Part shown: positions 34,435 through 44,603 of the stretch, piece by piece
Layout: each line of letters opens with the position of its first letter
Numbering within the stretch: the first letter of the stretch is position 1
Assembly: GCF_042665255.1 (NCBI RefSeq)
Contig: NZ_JBHTCD010000013.1
Strand: one strand, 5' to 3'
DNA length: 64,000 bases
Source: Insolitispirillum peregrinum
GTDB taxonomy: Bacteria > Pseudomonadota > Alphaproteobacteria > Rhodospirillales > Rhodospirillaceae
Position numbers and translations under genes: made by a program
The notes under the pieces: model-generated
Seen by the model: only the letters and a program-made list of their open reading frames with translations
Told to the model about the DNA's origin: nothing
Databases searched by the model: none

Positions 34435-34555
34435 TGCTGTACTCGCAGAAAAACGAAAGGGAGACGCGACCGCCGGAGTGTAGCGGTATCGTCCCCCTTT
34501 CGCCAAGCATCCCCACGCCAGCCGCGCCGTTGATGCGGGGATGGCCGACCGGACG

Positions 34556-34656
34556 AGAGCATTGTGCGAAAAGTGGAAACCGGTTTTCGCAACAACAATG
34601 CGGCACAACAAAATCCTGGGCCAGCGTGCCTGCGTCAGATTTAACGCACGCTGGTC
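34556..34656 (+). repeat. Dispersed hairpin repeat, module 1
   Basis: The copy runs from AGAGCATTGTGCGAAAAGTG through AACCGGTTTTCGC to a closing hairpin in which CCAGCGTGC pairs with GCACGCTGG (arms about 34621 and 34647). It lies between the ALDH stop (34661) and the lipase-like gene, both leftward, where it can serve as a terminator for the ALDH transcript. Confidence 0.85.
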
Positions 34657-34660
34657 GAGG

Positions 34661-36205
34661 TTATTCGATGTCGAACTTCACGCCCTGTGCCAGCGGCAGG
34701 CTGCGACCATAGTTGATGGTGTTGGTCGCGCGGCGCATGTAGGCCTTCCACGAGTCCGAGCCGGACTCACGGCCACCGCCGGTTTCCTTTTCACCGCCAA
34801 AGGCGCCGCCGATTTCGGCACCCGACGGGCCGATGTTGACGTTGGCAATGCCGCAATCCGAGCCACGGGCCGACAGGAACAGTTCGGCTTCGCGCAGGTC
34901 GTTGGTGAAGATCGACGACGACAGGCCCTGCGGCACGCCGTTGTGTAGTTCCAGCACCTGTTCAAAGTCGCTGTACTTCATCACGTACAGGATCGGGGCA
35001 AAGGTTTCGTGCTCGACCGGGCCGGTCTGGGCCGGCATTTCCACCAGCGCCGGACGGACGTAATAGCCGTTGGGGGCCTCGGCCACTTCGGTGCGGTCGC
35101 CACCGTGGATCACCCCGCCGGCGGCCTTGGCGGCGGCCAGCGACGACTGCATGGCATCAAAGGCGGCCTGATCAATCAGCGGACCGATCAGGGTGGACGG
35201 CTGCAGCGGGCTGCCGATGCTGACCGAGCCATAGGCCTTGATCAGGCGCGTCACCAGCGTGTCATAGACGCTGTCATGGACGAACAGGCGGCGCAGGGTG
35301 GTGCAACGCTGACCGGCGGTGCCCATGGCGGCAAAGGCCACGCCCCGCAGGGTCAGGTCCAGGTCGGCGGTCGGGCAGATGATGGCAGCGTTGTTGCCAC
35401 CCAGTTCGAGGATCGAGCGGCCAAAACGCTGCGCCACACGCGGACCGACGGCGCGGCCCATGACGGTCGAGCCGGTGGCCGACACCAGCGGGACCAGCGG
35501 GTTGTCCACCAGTGCTTCGCCCAGCGCACGCCCACCGATCAGCACCGCCGACAGGTTGGCCGGAGCCTTGCCACCGGCCGCGATGAAGCGGTCCAGCGAG
35601 CGCTGGAACAGGGCTTCGGTGGCCAGCGCGGTTAGCGGGGTCTTTTCCGACGGCTTCCAGACGATGCTGTTGCCGCACACCAGCGCCAGCGCGGCGTTCC
35701 ACGCCCACACCGCCACCGGGAAGTTGAAGGCGGAAATGATGCCGGTCACCCCCAGCGGGTGCCAGGTTTCCATCATCCGGTGCTCGCCGCGTTCGGTGGC
35801 GATGGTCAGGCCGTACAGCTGGCGGGACAGACCGACGGCGAAATCGCAGATGTCGATCATTTCCTGCACTTCGCCGAGGCCTTCGGACAGGATCTTCCCG
35901 GCTTCGATCGACACCAGACGACCCAGATCGGCCTTGGCCGCCCGCAGGTCTTCGCCAAACAGGCGGATCAGTTCGCCACGCTGCGGAGCCGGCACCGAGC
36001 GCCAGGCGCGGAAGGCGGTGTGGGCGTCAGCGATCAGGGCAGTGGCCTGTTCGGCAGTATGTTCCGGCAGCAGGGCGAGGGTTTCACCGGTGATCGGGCT
36101 GCGCGCCGCCAGCGTCCCGCCGCTCAGGCGTTCGGGAGCAACGCCCAGAGAGGACAGCAGCGACGAGGCTTCGGCAGCAAGGCTGAGGGGGAGGGCAGCG
36201 GTCAT
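34661..36205 (-). CDS. amaB: ALDH7-type aldehyde dehydrogenase (aminoadipate-semialdehyde dehydrogenase-like)
   Basis: The 514-residue NAD-dependent enzyme has the catalytic cysteine in GQRCTTLRR, the general-base Glu in LELGGNNAAI, and NFPVAVWAWNAALAL with the cofactor-binding region. The sequence pattern matches the ALDH7 (antiquitin) group, which oxidises 2-aminoadipate 6-semialdehyde in lysine breakdown. The other lysine-catabolism genes are not adjacent, so the substrate is inferred from subfamily only; the symbol is tentative. It follows the radical SAM/SPASM gene in the same direction with about 170 bases between. Confidence 0.87.
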   Translation of the reverse strand: MTAALPLSLAAEASSLLSSLGVAPERLSGGTLAARSPITGETLALLPEHTAEQATALIADAHTAFRAWRSVPAPQRGELIRLFGEDLRAAKADLGRLVSIEAGKILSEGLGEVQEMIDICDFAVGLSRQLYGLTIATERGEHRMMETWHPLGVTGIISAFNFPVAVWAWNAALALVCGNSIVWKPSEKTPLTALATEALFQRSLDRFIAAGGKAPANLSAVLIGGRALGEALVDNPLVPLVSATGSTVMGRAVGPRVAQRFGRSILELGGNNAAIICPTADLDLTLRGVAFAAMGTAGQRCTTLRRLFVHDSVYDTLVTRLIKAYGSVSIGSPLQPSTLIGPLIDQAAFDAMQSSLAAAKAAGGVIHGGDRTEVAEAPNGYYVRPALVEMPAQTGPVEHETFAPILYVMKYSDFEQVLELHNGVPQGLSSSIFTNDLREAELFLSARGSDCGIANVNIGPSGAEIGGAFGGEKETGGGRESGSDSWKAYMRRATNTINYGRSLPLAQGVKFDIE

Positions 36206-36246
36206 GGGAGGGGAGTTCCTGTATTCTGTCGAAAGACGGAGTCATG

Positions 36247-36293
36247 CGGCATTTGAGGGGACTTTGGGTCGCCCCCAAGGTGCCGTTTTTTTT
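36247..36293 (+). terminator. Terminator-like hairpin pointing rightwards in a leftward gene array
   Basis: CGGCA (36247-36251) pairs with TGCCG (36281-36285), enclosing a second stem of GGG with CCC, and is followed by eight T residues (36286-36293). This is the form of an intrinsic terminator for rightward transcripts, yet no rightward gene lies within several kb. It sits about 40 bases ahead of the leftward ALDH start. Confidence 0.55.
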
Positions 36294-36376
36294 CTTGTCT
36301 CACAAACGACAGTTGCTCAACAGATCATTCTTTGGCGGAATGACCTGCCGACCTCCCATAACCGGCGTGTGGGGGT

Positions 36377-37855
36377 TCAGGAGAAATCCCCCTGATATCC
36401 CGCCTGCCGCATCGCCGCTTGCAGGGCAGAGATCACCTGTTGGCGGTGGGCCTGTTGCTGGCGGTGGCGGGCTTCGCCGCTGGCCACGTCGCCGCCACAG
36501 AACGGGCAGGTGACTTCATCAGGGTGGATGTAATGTGAACAATGGCGGCACAGCGACAACTGCTGTGGTGTCTGGCCGGGACCATCGGCGGCGCTGTGAG
36601 GACCGTGCAGGTGCAGCGACAGGTCTTCGCCGCTGGTGATCACCGAGTGGATCACCGTGCCATCGTCGATCCGTTCCAGCAGCAGGTCGAACTGCCCGAT
36701 GGCAAAGGACTCCGGGGGGGCGTCCTTGACCTTGACGATCCGCTCGCGCAGGCCCTGCTGTTGCAGGGTCAGCACCCGGTGATGGCAATAGGGGTTGTTG
36801 CCCGGTTTGCCAAACAGCGAATGGGCGGTCCAGGTGCAGCCCGCCCGGCAGGTGTCGTTGTAATAGCAGGTGCGGCAAAAGCCCCACAGGTCTGCGACCG
36901 AGCGCAGGCGGCCAAAATGGATTTCCGGGCTGGTCTGCCACAGTTCGGGCAGGGAGTGATCACGCACCGAGCCGCCGGAGAACCCCTGCGTTGCCAGCGA
37001 CGGACAGCCCTTGACCGTGCCGTCGGCTTCCAGCGCCATCACCGTGCGGCCCGCCCCGCAGCCCGCCCAGTGAATCCGCTCATCGCCAAAGCCGCGCCAC
37101 AGGGCTTCGTAGGGACCGAAGTAGCCAATATTATTCCCTACCGTCATCAACAGCCCTTGGTCCAGACCTTTGCGGTACAGGTCGGCCAGCACCGGCATCA
37201 CCTCGGCCAGTTGCCACGGTTGCAGCAGAAGCTCGGGGTTATCGACCGCGTTGCCCATCGCCACCGTCAACTGGATCTGCCAGTGGCTGGCCCCCAGCGC
37301 CAGAACGTGCTCCATCAGGGCAGGCAGGTCGGCCAGCGTTTCTGCCCCGATCTGGGTGTTGACGCTGATTTTCAGCCCGGCCTCTTTCGCCCGCGCCAGT
37401 GCCGCACTGCCCAGTTCAAACGAGCCGGGGACATTGCGCAGGCGGTCATGCAGCGGGGCCAGTCCGTCCAGCGACACCCCGATGCCGCGCAACCCGGCGT
37501 CAATGGCCGCTTGCAGGCGCTCGCGGGTCAGGGTGCGGCCACCGCTCTGGATCGAACAGATCATGCCGTGGTCGGTGATCGCCCGGATCAGGATGGTCCA
37601 GTCCTTGCGCATATAGGCTTCGCCGCCGATCAGGGTGACTTCGCGGGTGCCCATCTTCGCCAGCGTGCGGATTACCTCCAGACATTCGTCGGTGCTGAGT
37701 TCATCCTGTCGCCGGTGCCCGGCCCGCGAGCCGCAGTGCAGGCATTTCTGGTCGCAGGCAAGGGTGATCTCCCACACCACATGCACAGGCACATAAGAGC
37801 GAAAGTCCGTCTCGCGCAGATAGCGTGCCGGAACGGTGGAGGGCTGATCCTGCAT
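36377..37855 (-). CDS. Radical SAM/SPASM peptide-maturase-like enzyme with C-terminal zinc ribbon
   Basis: The 492-residue protein has a radical SAM cluster motif at C34-C38-C41 (LACDQKCLHCGSRAG) and a SPASM region with a dense cysteine array (WAGCGAGR, VKGCPSL, GFCRTCYYNDTCRAGC, NPYCHH) for auxiliary Fe-S clusters. The last ~60 residues add a CxxC...CxxC zinc ribbon (LCRHCS and TCPFCG). SPASM enzymes typically modify peptides or proteins. Two small paralogous proteins encoded just upstream are the likely substrates. From memory, NCBI describes a 'GDL motif peptide-associated radical SAM/SPASM maturase' family that fits this context; I could not check it. ATG 37855 has GAGG upstream. Confidence 0.9.
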   Translation of the reverse strand: MQDQPSTVPARYLRETDFRSYVPVHVVWEITLACDQKCLHCGSRAGHRRQDELSTDECLEVIRTLAKMGTREVTLIGGEAYMRKDWTILIRAITDHGMICSIQSGGRTLTRERLQAAIDAGLRGIGVSLDGLAPLHDRLRNVPGSFELGSAALARAKEAGLKISVNTQIGAETLADLPALMEHVLALGASHWQIQLTVAMGNAVDNPELLLQPWQLAEVMPVLADLYRKGLDQGLLMTVGNNIGYFGPYEALWRGFGDERIHWAGCGAGRTVMALEADGTVKGCPSLATQGFSGGSVRDHSLPELWQTSPEIHFGRLRSVADLWGFCRTCYYNDTCRAGCTWTAHSLFGKPGNNPYCHHRVLTLQQQGLRERIVKVKDAPPESFAIGQFDLLLERIDDGTVIHSVITSGEDLSLHLHGPHSAADGPGQTPQQLSLCRHCSHYIHPDEVTCPFCGGDVASGEARHRQQQAHRQQVISALQAAMRQAGYQGDFS

Positions 37856-37931
37856 CGGGAAACCTCGTTGTGGAGGACGCGGCAAAAAGGCGGCAAGGGC
37901 AAACGGGCTGCCCTTGCCATGTCACAGGCTT

Positions 37932-38498
37932 TTACTTCGCTTCCAGCCGGGCAATTTCGGCCTTCAGCGCAGGCAGGGCCGCTTCGACGGCCTCGAACGC
38001 CTTCAGCTGCTCTTCGGCGGCGCTGATGGTGGCGCTGAGGCGGGCAGTGTCACCGCTGACCTGGGCATCCTGCAGGGCGACAGCATACAGCGCGTGGATC
38101 GGCTGATACTTGACCGCAGCCTGCTCGACCGGGGCACTGCTCTGGAAGACCTTGCAGTCGACATAGGTGGCGCTGTCATAGCGGAAGCTGGCGGTGCCGC
38201 TGGTCCAGCCGTCAAGGACCGCAACCAGATAGAACGTCGGCGCCAGATCACTGTCCGGCCCAGCCGGGTTGCCGACCAGATGCAGGGTGTTCACCTGCTT
38301 GCCGCCAACGGTGACCGTGCCATAGCTGCCCCACACCGGGACGGTGTCGGTGGGATTGCCCCAGATGCCGGGCTGGCTGATGATGGCAACACCGGAAAGG
38401 TGTTTGGAAACCACGTTGACCGTCAGGTGCAGGTTGACGACATAGGCTCCGAGTTCCTGCGGAGCGACGGTCAAATCGAGAAGAAACAAGCCGACCAT
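37932..38498 (-). CDS. DUF1842/DUF1843-type protein 1, putative radical SAM substrate
   Basis: The 188-residue protein has a beta-rich N-terminal part (MVGLFLLDLTVAPQELGAYV onward, DUF1842-like) and a helical C-terminal ~55 residues of DUF1843 type: HALYAVALQDAQVSGDTARL, ending ALPALKAEIARLEAK. The motif that gives the 'GDL' name reads SGDTA here, so Leu is replaced by Thr. It is paralogous to the next gene upstream and lies 76 bases before the radical SAM/SPASM gene. No signal peptide is visible. Function is unknown; a modified-protein role is inferred from the neighbourhood. ATG 38498 has AAGGA about 9 bases upstream. Confidence 0.8.
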   Translation of the reverse strand: MVGLFLLDLTVAPQELGAYVVNLHLTVNVVSKHLSGVAIISQPGIWGNPTDTVPVWGSYGTVTVGGKQVNTLHLVGNPAGPDSDLAPTFYLVAVLDGWTSGTASFRYDSATYVDCKVFQSSAPVEQAAVKYQPIHALYAVALQDAQVSGDTARLSATISAAEEQLKAFEAVEAALPALKAEIARLEAK

Positions 38499-38567
38499 GC
38501 TGTGTAGTCCTTTTGTCAATGTCTGGGCGAAAAGGGTGCCGGAGCACCATGATGGTTGGCTGTCTGC

Positions 38568-39146
38568 TCAGCCCTGCGGACCGAGCGCGGCCTTGGCAGC
38601 CTGCAGGGCGGTGCTCAGGTCGTCTTTCTTTGCCAGCTGGGTTTCGGCTTCGCTGGCCAGAACCTTCATGGCCGCCAGATCGCCGCTGCTCTGGGCCTGC
38701 TGCATGGCGCCGCCGTACAGGACCACCGGGCCGGTGCGCAGGGCCGGCGGGATGACCGGACCGGGTTCCAGCGGCAAGGTCAGGTGGACCGGGGCGTTGT
38801 CAACGGAATGCCACACCCCGTCGATCTCGTACTGGTACGAGGCGCTGATCGGCGTCCAGTCCAGCGCGAACAGAATCCGCACGGTCAGCGGCATGCCAGC
38901 GACGCTGTGCAGGGTCATCAGCAGGTGGCTGGCCGAAACCGGCATGACCGTCAGCTGGGTGTAGCTGCCCGCCACCGCCACGGTTTCATTCAGCGGCGGC
39001 GAAATGGCCTGGGTCAGATGGGCCATCCCGGTAACGGTGCTGGTCGGTGTGGCAACGGCCAGAGTCAGGGCCAGGGTTTGTGCCCCATCGGCACCGGTGC
39101 CGATGGTCAGGGCCAGAGGGAACAGCCCAACGGAAGAAACAGTCAT
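38568..39146 (-). CDS. DUF1842/DUF1843-type protein 2, putative radical SAM substrate
   Basis: The 192-residue paralogue of the following gene starts MTVSSVGLFPLALTIGTGAD, sharing VGLF-L-LT and a later GSY-LTV with it. Its C-terminal helical DUF1843 part contains the intact motif: LYGGAMQQAQSSGDLAAMKV. GGAGG lies 5 bases upstream of ATG 39146, so the start is secure. It is the first gene of a three-gene leftward operon (protein 2, protein 1, radical SAM). Duplicated substrates with one enzyme are common in peptide-modifying systems. What the product does is unknown. Confidence 0.82.
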   Translation of the reverse strand: MTVSSVGLFPLALTIGTGADGAQTLALTLAVATPTSTVTGMAHLTQAISPPLNETVAVAGSYTQLTVMPVSASHLLMTLHSVAGMPLTVRILFALDWTPISASYQYEIDGVWHSVDNAPVHLTLPLEPGPVIPPALRTGPVVLYGGAMQQAQSSGDLAAMKVLASEAETQLAKKDDLSTALQAAKAALGPQG

Positions 39147-39679
39147 GATGCCTCCAAAAGCGGAAAGACGAGGGTGAACCGCGCGCCTGTCATCCCCGGC
39201 AATCGACAAGACAAGGGTGCTTGCATCTTTGGTCCGGAAAGATGCAATGGGCCGCATGTCATGCAGACACCGTTGAATGGGAGGATTTCAGGGGAGTTGA
39301 TGTTGTGTTTCAGCTCATCTGTCGCGGGTGTTGCAGGGCATTGTTTTGTTCCTGCCCCTTATGCACGCCATGAGTTTATTTTTTGTATGGTCGTTATTTC
39401 AAGTTTTGTTTTTGTGGCTTTGTTTTATTTCATCCGCATGTCGTGTTCCGCCATAGCCAACCCTGTTCGTCCGGGCATATCCAGACAAACGTCATCGGGG
39501 ACGACAGGGCATCTCCGGCGGCCCCTCACGCAGGATCAGGACGAGAGAGGATATATAAAAAGGATATGTCTCTGATAATATCCCTTATAGGTAGTGTTAT
39601 CGGGTTTCGTGCAGCCTGTCATCCGTGCGCCTGAAGATGTGGCTCAAAGGTCATGAACACGGCCATCAGGACATGAAAA
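39147..39679. other. AT-rich intergenic region upstream of the DUF1843/radical SAM operon
   Basis: More than 500 bases separate the operon start from the terminator of the LysE gene. The part at 39300-39460 is clearly AT-richer than its surroundings with runs such as GTTTATTTTTTG. A weak dyad (AAGGATAT...ATATCCCTT) lies near 39560-39590. No ORF is convincing. It probably holds the operon promoter and perhaps an acquired, decayed segment. Confidence 0.45.
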
Positions 39680-39712
39680 AGCGGCCATCCCGAGTCGCTC
39701 GGGATGGCCGCT
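39680..39712 (-). terminator. Terminator of the LysE-family gene
   Basis: A perfect 15-bp stem (AGCGGCCATCCCGAG, 39680-39694, complement at 39698-39712) closes a 3-base loop. On the minus strand it is followed by TTTTTCATG, about 30 bases after the stop of the leftward LysE gene. Confidence 0.9.
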
Positions 39713-39742
39713 GATGTTTGTCCTGTCTGGGGGGCATTATCC

Positions 39743-40363
39743 CTACCGGCTGGCCACCCACGCACCAACCCCGACCAGCAACGCCCCCGAGGCCCGATTC
39801 AGCCGTCGCATGGCCTGCGGCGACTGCAACACCCGCCGCGCCCGGCTGGCCAGAAAGGCATAGGCGGCGCAGACCAGCGTCAGCACCACCGCCACCACCG
39901 CCCCGGCCAGCACCAGTCCGGTGGGGGTGATGGTGTCGAGGTCGAGCAGGGTCGGCAGGATCGCCATGTAAAACAGGATCGCTTTCGGGTTGCTGAGAGT
40001 GACCGCCAGCCCGCTGGCCAGTGTCCCGAGGGCGCTGGGCCGTTGCAGGGCGCTGACCTCATCGTCGGACAGGCCAACTGCCGGGGCACGCCAGGCCTTC
40101 ACCCCCATCCATGCCAGATACAGGCCACCGCCGATTTTCAGCACGATAAAGAAGTCGCCCATCATCTCGGCCACCATCCCCAGCCCGGAGGCAGCCAGCG
40201 TCAGCCATAGCAAGTCACCGGCCACCAGACCGACGGTCAGCAGCATGGCGCTGCCAAAGCCGGTTGACAGGGCGCGGCTGACCACGGCGAAGATGCCCGG
40301 CCCCGGCGAGGCTCCGAACAGGGCCATGGCAACCGCCAGTGACAGCAGGGTGGTGAAGGTCAT
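39743..40363 (-). CDS. LysE/RhtB-family amino-acid exporter
   Basis: The 206-residue membrane protein has about six hydrophobic helices and the family N-terminus LFGASPGPGIFAVVSRALSTG, with LSNPKAILFYMAILP in the middle. Members export amino acids or homoserine lactones. ATG 40363 starts just before this signature; the upstream open frame crosses a dispersed repeat and is not coding. It is a single gene with its own terminator. The substrate is not predictable. Confidence 0.9.
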   Translation of the reverse strand: MTFTTLLSLAVAMALFGASPGPGIFAVVSRALSTGFGSAMLLTVGLVAGDLLWLTLAASGLGMVAEMMGDFFIVLKIGGGLYLAWMGVKAWRAPAVGLSDDEVSALQRPSALGTLASGLAVTLSNPKAILFYMAILPTLLDLDTITPTGLVLAGAVVAVVLTLVCAAYAFLASRARRVLQSPQAMRRLNRASGALLVGVGAWVASR

Positions 40364-40420
40364 GGTGTAAACTCCGCAATTCCGGGCCAGAGCCCCAGGT
40401 GCGGGCTTTGGCCGTTTTTT

Positions 40421-40660
40421 TAGAGCATTGTGCGAAAAGTGGGAACCGGTTTTCGCAAAAACAATGCGACAAAACAAAAGGTTGGAGTAGTGTGCCTGCG
40501 TCAGGTCATAGGACACGACACAAAACAAAAAGATCATGGAGCGCTGCTCCAAACCTCGCCGGGGCCTTTAGGCCCCAAACGGGCTCGGGCGGTAGCCCGC
40601 TCTTGTTTCCTTACTGTCGTGTACTCTGGCGTCCGGTTCAACGCACGCTGCTCTGGTCTG
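40421..40660 (+). repeat. Composite hairpin-rich intergenic repeat, copy 3
   Basis: Module 1 (about 40421-40520: AGAGCATTGTGCGAAAAGTG, then GAACCGGTTTTCGC) is followed by module 2 elements: TGGAGCGCTGCTCCA (about 40535), GGGGCCTTTAGGCCCC and GGGCTCGGGCGGTAGCCC, and a final AACGCACGCTG arm. It fills the gap between the leftward acetoacetyl-CoA synthetase (stop 40661) and the leftward LysE gene. Confidence 0.85.
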
Positions 40661-42622
<1,962 letters not shown>

Positions 42623-42713
42623 GAAAGGGGCCTCCCTGATGAGGATGGTGCGTCGGTCTGTGCCGACCTCTGCCCAGTGTGCCCGAGACGCGGGTTGTTT
42701 CAAACAGAAACAG

Positions 42714-42728
42714 GGGGGTGGTGCCCCC
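42714..42728 (-). terminator. Possible terminator of the Zorya-like operon
   Basis: GGGGG-TGGTG-CCCCC forms a short stem about 19 bases past the stop of the leftward HNH gene; on the minus strand it is followed by CTGTTTCTGTTTG. The stem is only 5 bp, so this is a weak call. Confidence 0.45.
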
Positions 42729-42746
42729 TTCTTGGGGAGGTGTGTT

Positions 42747-43895
42747 TTAATTTTTCCGCCAGAAGGCTTGCCGCTTGGGGGAGAATTTGAAGCCTAGTTT
42801 TTCAAGAGCTGGCGCTGCAGGGTGGTTTGATGTCTTCACCATTACCCATACACACCCGCCTTCTTTCCGTAGATCCTGTATTCTCAATTTATGTGCTCGT
42901 GCGAGAGTGTTGGCAGCCTCCACCCATGTTGTAGTCGGTGAAGATACTGTTCTGGAGGGAGGGGGATTTGCTTTCGGGGGGGCACCGATAGATGATGGCT
43001 TTGATGAATTAGGTGGTGTTTTCGCTACAGTTGTTCCGATTGAAGGTCTTGTTTTTATAAACTCCGCGTAATCTGGCATATTCTTTATGTGAGCATGGTT
43101 GAACTGGTTTGCATGGCAGGCTATGCAGAGAATGGAGATATTCTCTTGTCGGTTGTCATTTTTTTGACCGTTTTGGTGGTGTGCGTGTAGAAATTTTTGG
43201 TGATTTCTAAGGTTGATTCCACAGTCTTCGCAAATATAGTTACGCTCATTTTTTATTCTCTTTGCGATGATGGTGAAATCTTCAGAGTATTTATTGATTG
43301 GCGCATTTTCTGAAGTGTGCGTTGGTGCTCTGGTGATCAATGTTTTTCCATAGACCTCGAAGAATCGGGAAATCCTGAAGCGACCAACGATTTCGAGGCG
43401 AGTATTTTTCTGCAATGAAGGACTGAAGTCATCCCACTGTAATTTTTTCAGACAATTCTGGCAGACTGGGAGCTTTTCTGTGACGTGTTTGGGAGAGCTA
43501 TCCCATTTGTTCGCTTGCATAATGTTGAGTGCGAACAGGCCATCATCGCGGGTTGCGACCACATAACGTTCCAAGCGTTTGTGTGTCCGCATGTCCTCGA
43601 GGGTGGAGCAATCGGCAATATGAAAGCGAGGCAGGACAGGCTGCTCTCCAGCCCGGTAATAGGCAATGTCCCGAATGTAAAGAATGACGCGGCTGTTTTT
43701 GTATGCGAGCGTCCCATCAGGTAAGGTTTCCACGTCAACGAGTCGGACATCGATACCCACCGTAATCAGGCGATCGATTTCACCCTCGGTCAGGGGATCC
43801 CGGTTGACTGCTGCGGTAAACTCCCCCAGAGGGGCGCCCATGAGTTGGCGCAAGGCGTTGAGCTGGGAATCCTTGGTAAAATCCGGAAGTTTCAT
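42747..43895 (-). CDS. zorE: HNH endonuclease, ZorE-like effector of a Zorya type II-like system
   Basis: The 382-residue protein has a central HNH nuclease: CEDCG, then LHAHHQNGQKNDNRQENISI and LCIACHANQFNH, with zinc cysteines and the catalytic His pair intact. Ahead of it (about residues 1-200) is an unassigned region with another CxxC (PVCQNCLK). A Pro/Ser-rich linker (about 280-320) leads to a small C-terminal domain ending KFSPKRQAFWRKN. It overlaps zorB by ATGA. Zorya type II is ZorA-ZorB plus an HNH protein, so it is probably the DNA-degrading effector against phages. Low GC relative to neighbours suggests transfer. Confidence 0.85.
   Translation of the reverse strand: MKLPDFTKDSQLNALRQLMGAPLGEFTAAVNRDPLTEGEIDRLITVGIDVRLVDVETLPDGTLAYKNSRVILYIRDIAYYRAGEQPVLPRFHIADCSTLEDMRTHKRLERYVVATRDDGLFALNIMQANKWDSSPKHVTEKLPVCQNCLKKLQWDDFSPSLQKNTRLEIVGRFRISRFFEVYGKTLITRAPTHTSENAPINKYSEDFTIIAKRIKNERNYICEDCGINLRNHQKFLHAHHQNGQKNDNRQENISILCIACHANQFNHAHIKNMPDYAEFIKTRPSIGTTVAKTPPNSSKPSSIGAPPKANPPPSRTVSSPTTTWVEAANTLARAHKLRIQDLRKEGGCVWVMVKTSNHPAAPALEKLGFKFSPKRQAFWRKN
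42756..42781 (+). repeat. 26-bp direct repeat, left copy (in zorE 3' end)
   Basis: The 26 bases starting CCGCCAGAAGGCTTG are identical to 46444-46469 and in the same orientation. Here they encode PKRQAFWR near the C-terminus of the HNH protein. The pair encloses the zorE-zorB-zorA cassette. Confidence 0.85.
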
Positions 43896-44599
43896 TTTGT
43901 GGCTTCGATGATGGTTGCAATTCTGGCATCAGCGTCGGTACGAATTTTGAATTCTACTCTCTGAGAGCGTGCAGCATTCTCTTTGCCATCACTTCCGATG
44001 ATGAGTTTGGAGGATGACAGGCCATTGGCGGTCAGAGATCGGCGAAGCCAGGCCTGCTCACTGCGAACCTGCGGTAACTGCAGGACGTATTGGAGGGTTG
44101 ACCGTGTACGCGATTGTGAGAGCTCCATATTTTTAAAGTAGGCGTCTTCTGTGCCAACCCCTTGCCCCCATGTACTTGATGTGTGTCCCTCGACACGGAT
44201 TTCCGTCACGGAATTGCGGTATTTGTCAGAAGCGAGAATGGCGATATAGCGAGGGAAAAAATCGTTCAGAATCGCCGTGAATTTGGGCTTTAGGTGAGAT
44301 GAGCCGGTATCAAACAGCACATCCGGTTCGGTAAAACGCAGAGTTAGGTCTGCATCCAGTTCGGCCCCCCATCGGGCGAGGTCTTTATGGAATTCAGCAT
44401 CAAGGTCGTTATAAAGATCCGAACGGAGTTGATCATAGATGATGGCAACTTCTTTGATCTTTTCAGAGTCTGCTTCGACCTTGACCATGAAGGCGATGGC
44501 CAACAACATGAAGAACATCATCAGACCGGTCATCAGATCGCTGAGCGGGATCCAGTGATCTTCCTGTTCGTGAAAAGGGTGCTGCTTATCTCTTCGCAT
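43892..44599 (-). CDS. zorB: ZorB-like MotB/OmpA-domain stator protein
   Basis: The 235-residue protein has one N-terminal membrane helix (LMTGLMMFFMLLAIAFMVKV) with the ion-path aspartate at D21 (IPLSDLM), as in MotB and ZorB, and a C-terminal OmpA-like peptidoglycan-binding domain (VLFDTGSSHLKP, EIRVEGHTSS, LSQSRTRS). It should pair with the ZorA-like protein as an ion-driven motor in the inner membrane. It begins 4 bases after zorA and overlaps zorE. No flagellar genes are near, which supports a defence rather than motility role. Confidence 0.9.
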   Translation of the reverse strand: MRRDKQHPFHEQEDHWIPLSDLMTGLMMFFMLLAIAFMVKVEADSEKIKEVAIIYDQLRSDLYNDLDAEFHKDLARWGAELDADLTLRFTEPDVLFDTGSSHLKPKFTAILNDFFPRYIAILASDKYRNSVTEIRVEGHTSSTWGQGVGTEDAYFKNMELSQSRTRSTLQYVLQLPQVRSEQAWLRRSLTANGLSSSKLIIGSDGKENAARSQRVEFKIRTDADARIATIIEATK

Positions 44600-44603
44600 A
44601 ATT

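Noticed and set aside
39147..39679. Small peptide genes in the AT-rich gap before the DUF1843 operon
   Set aside because: The open frames there lack ribosome sites and plausible composition; the substrate candidates are the two DUF1842/1843 genes.
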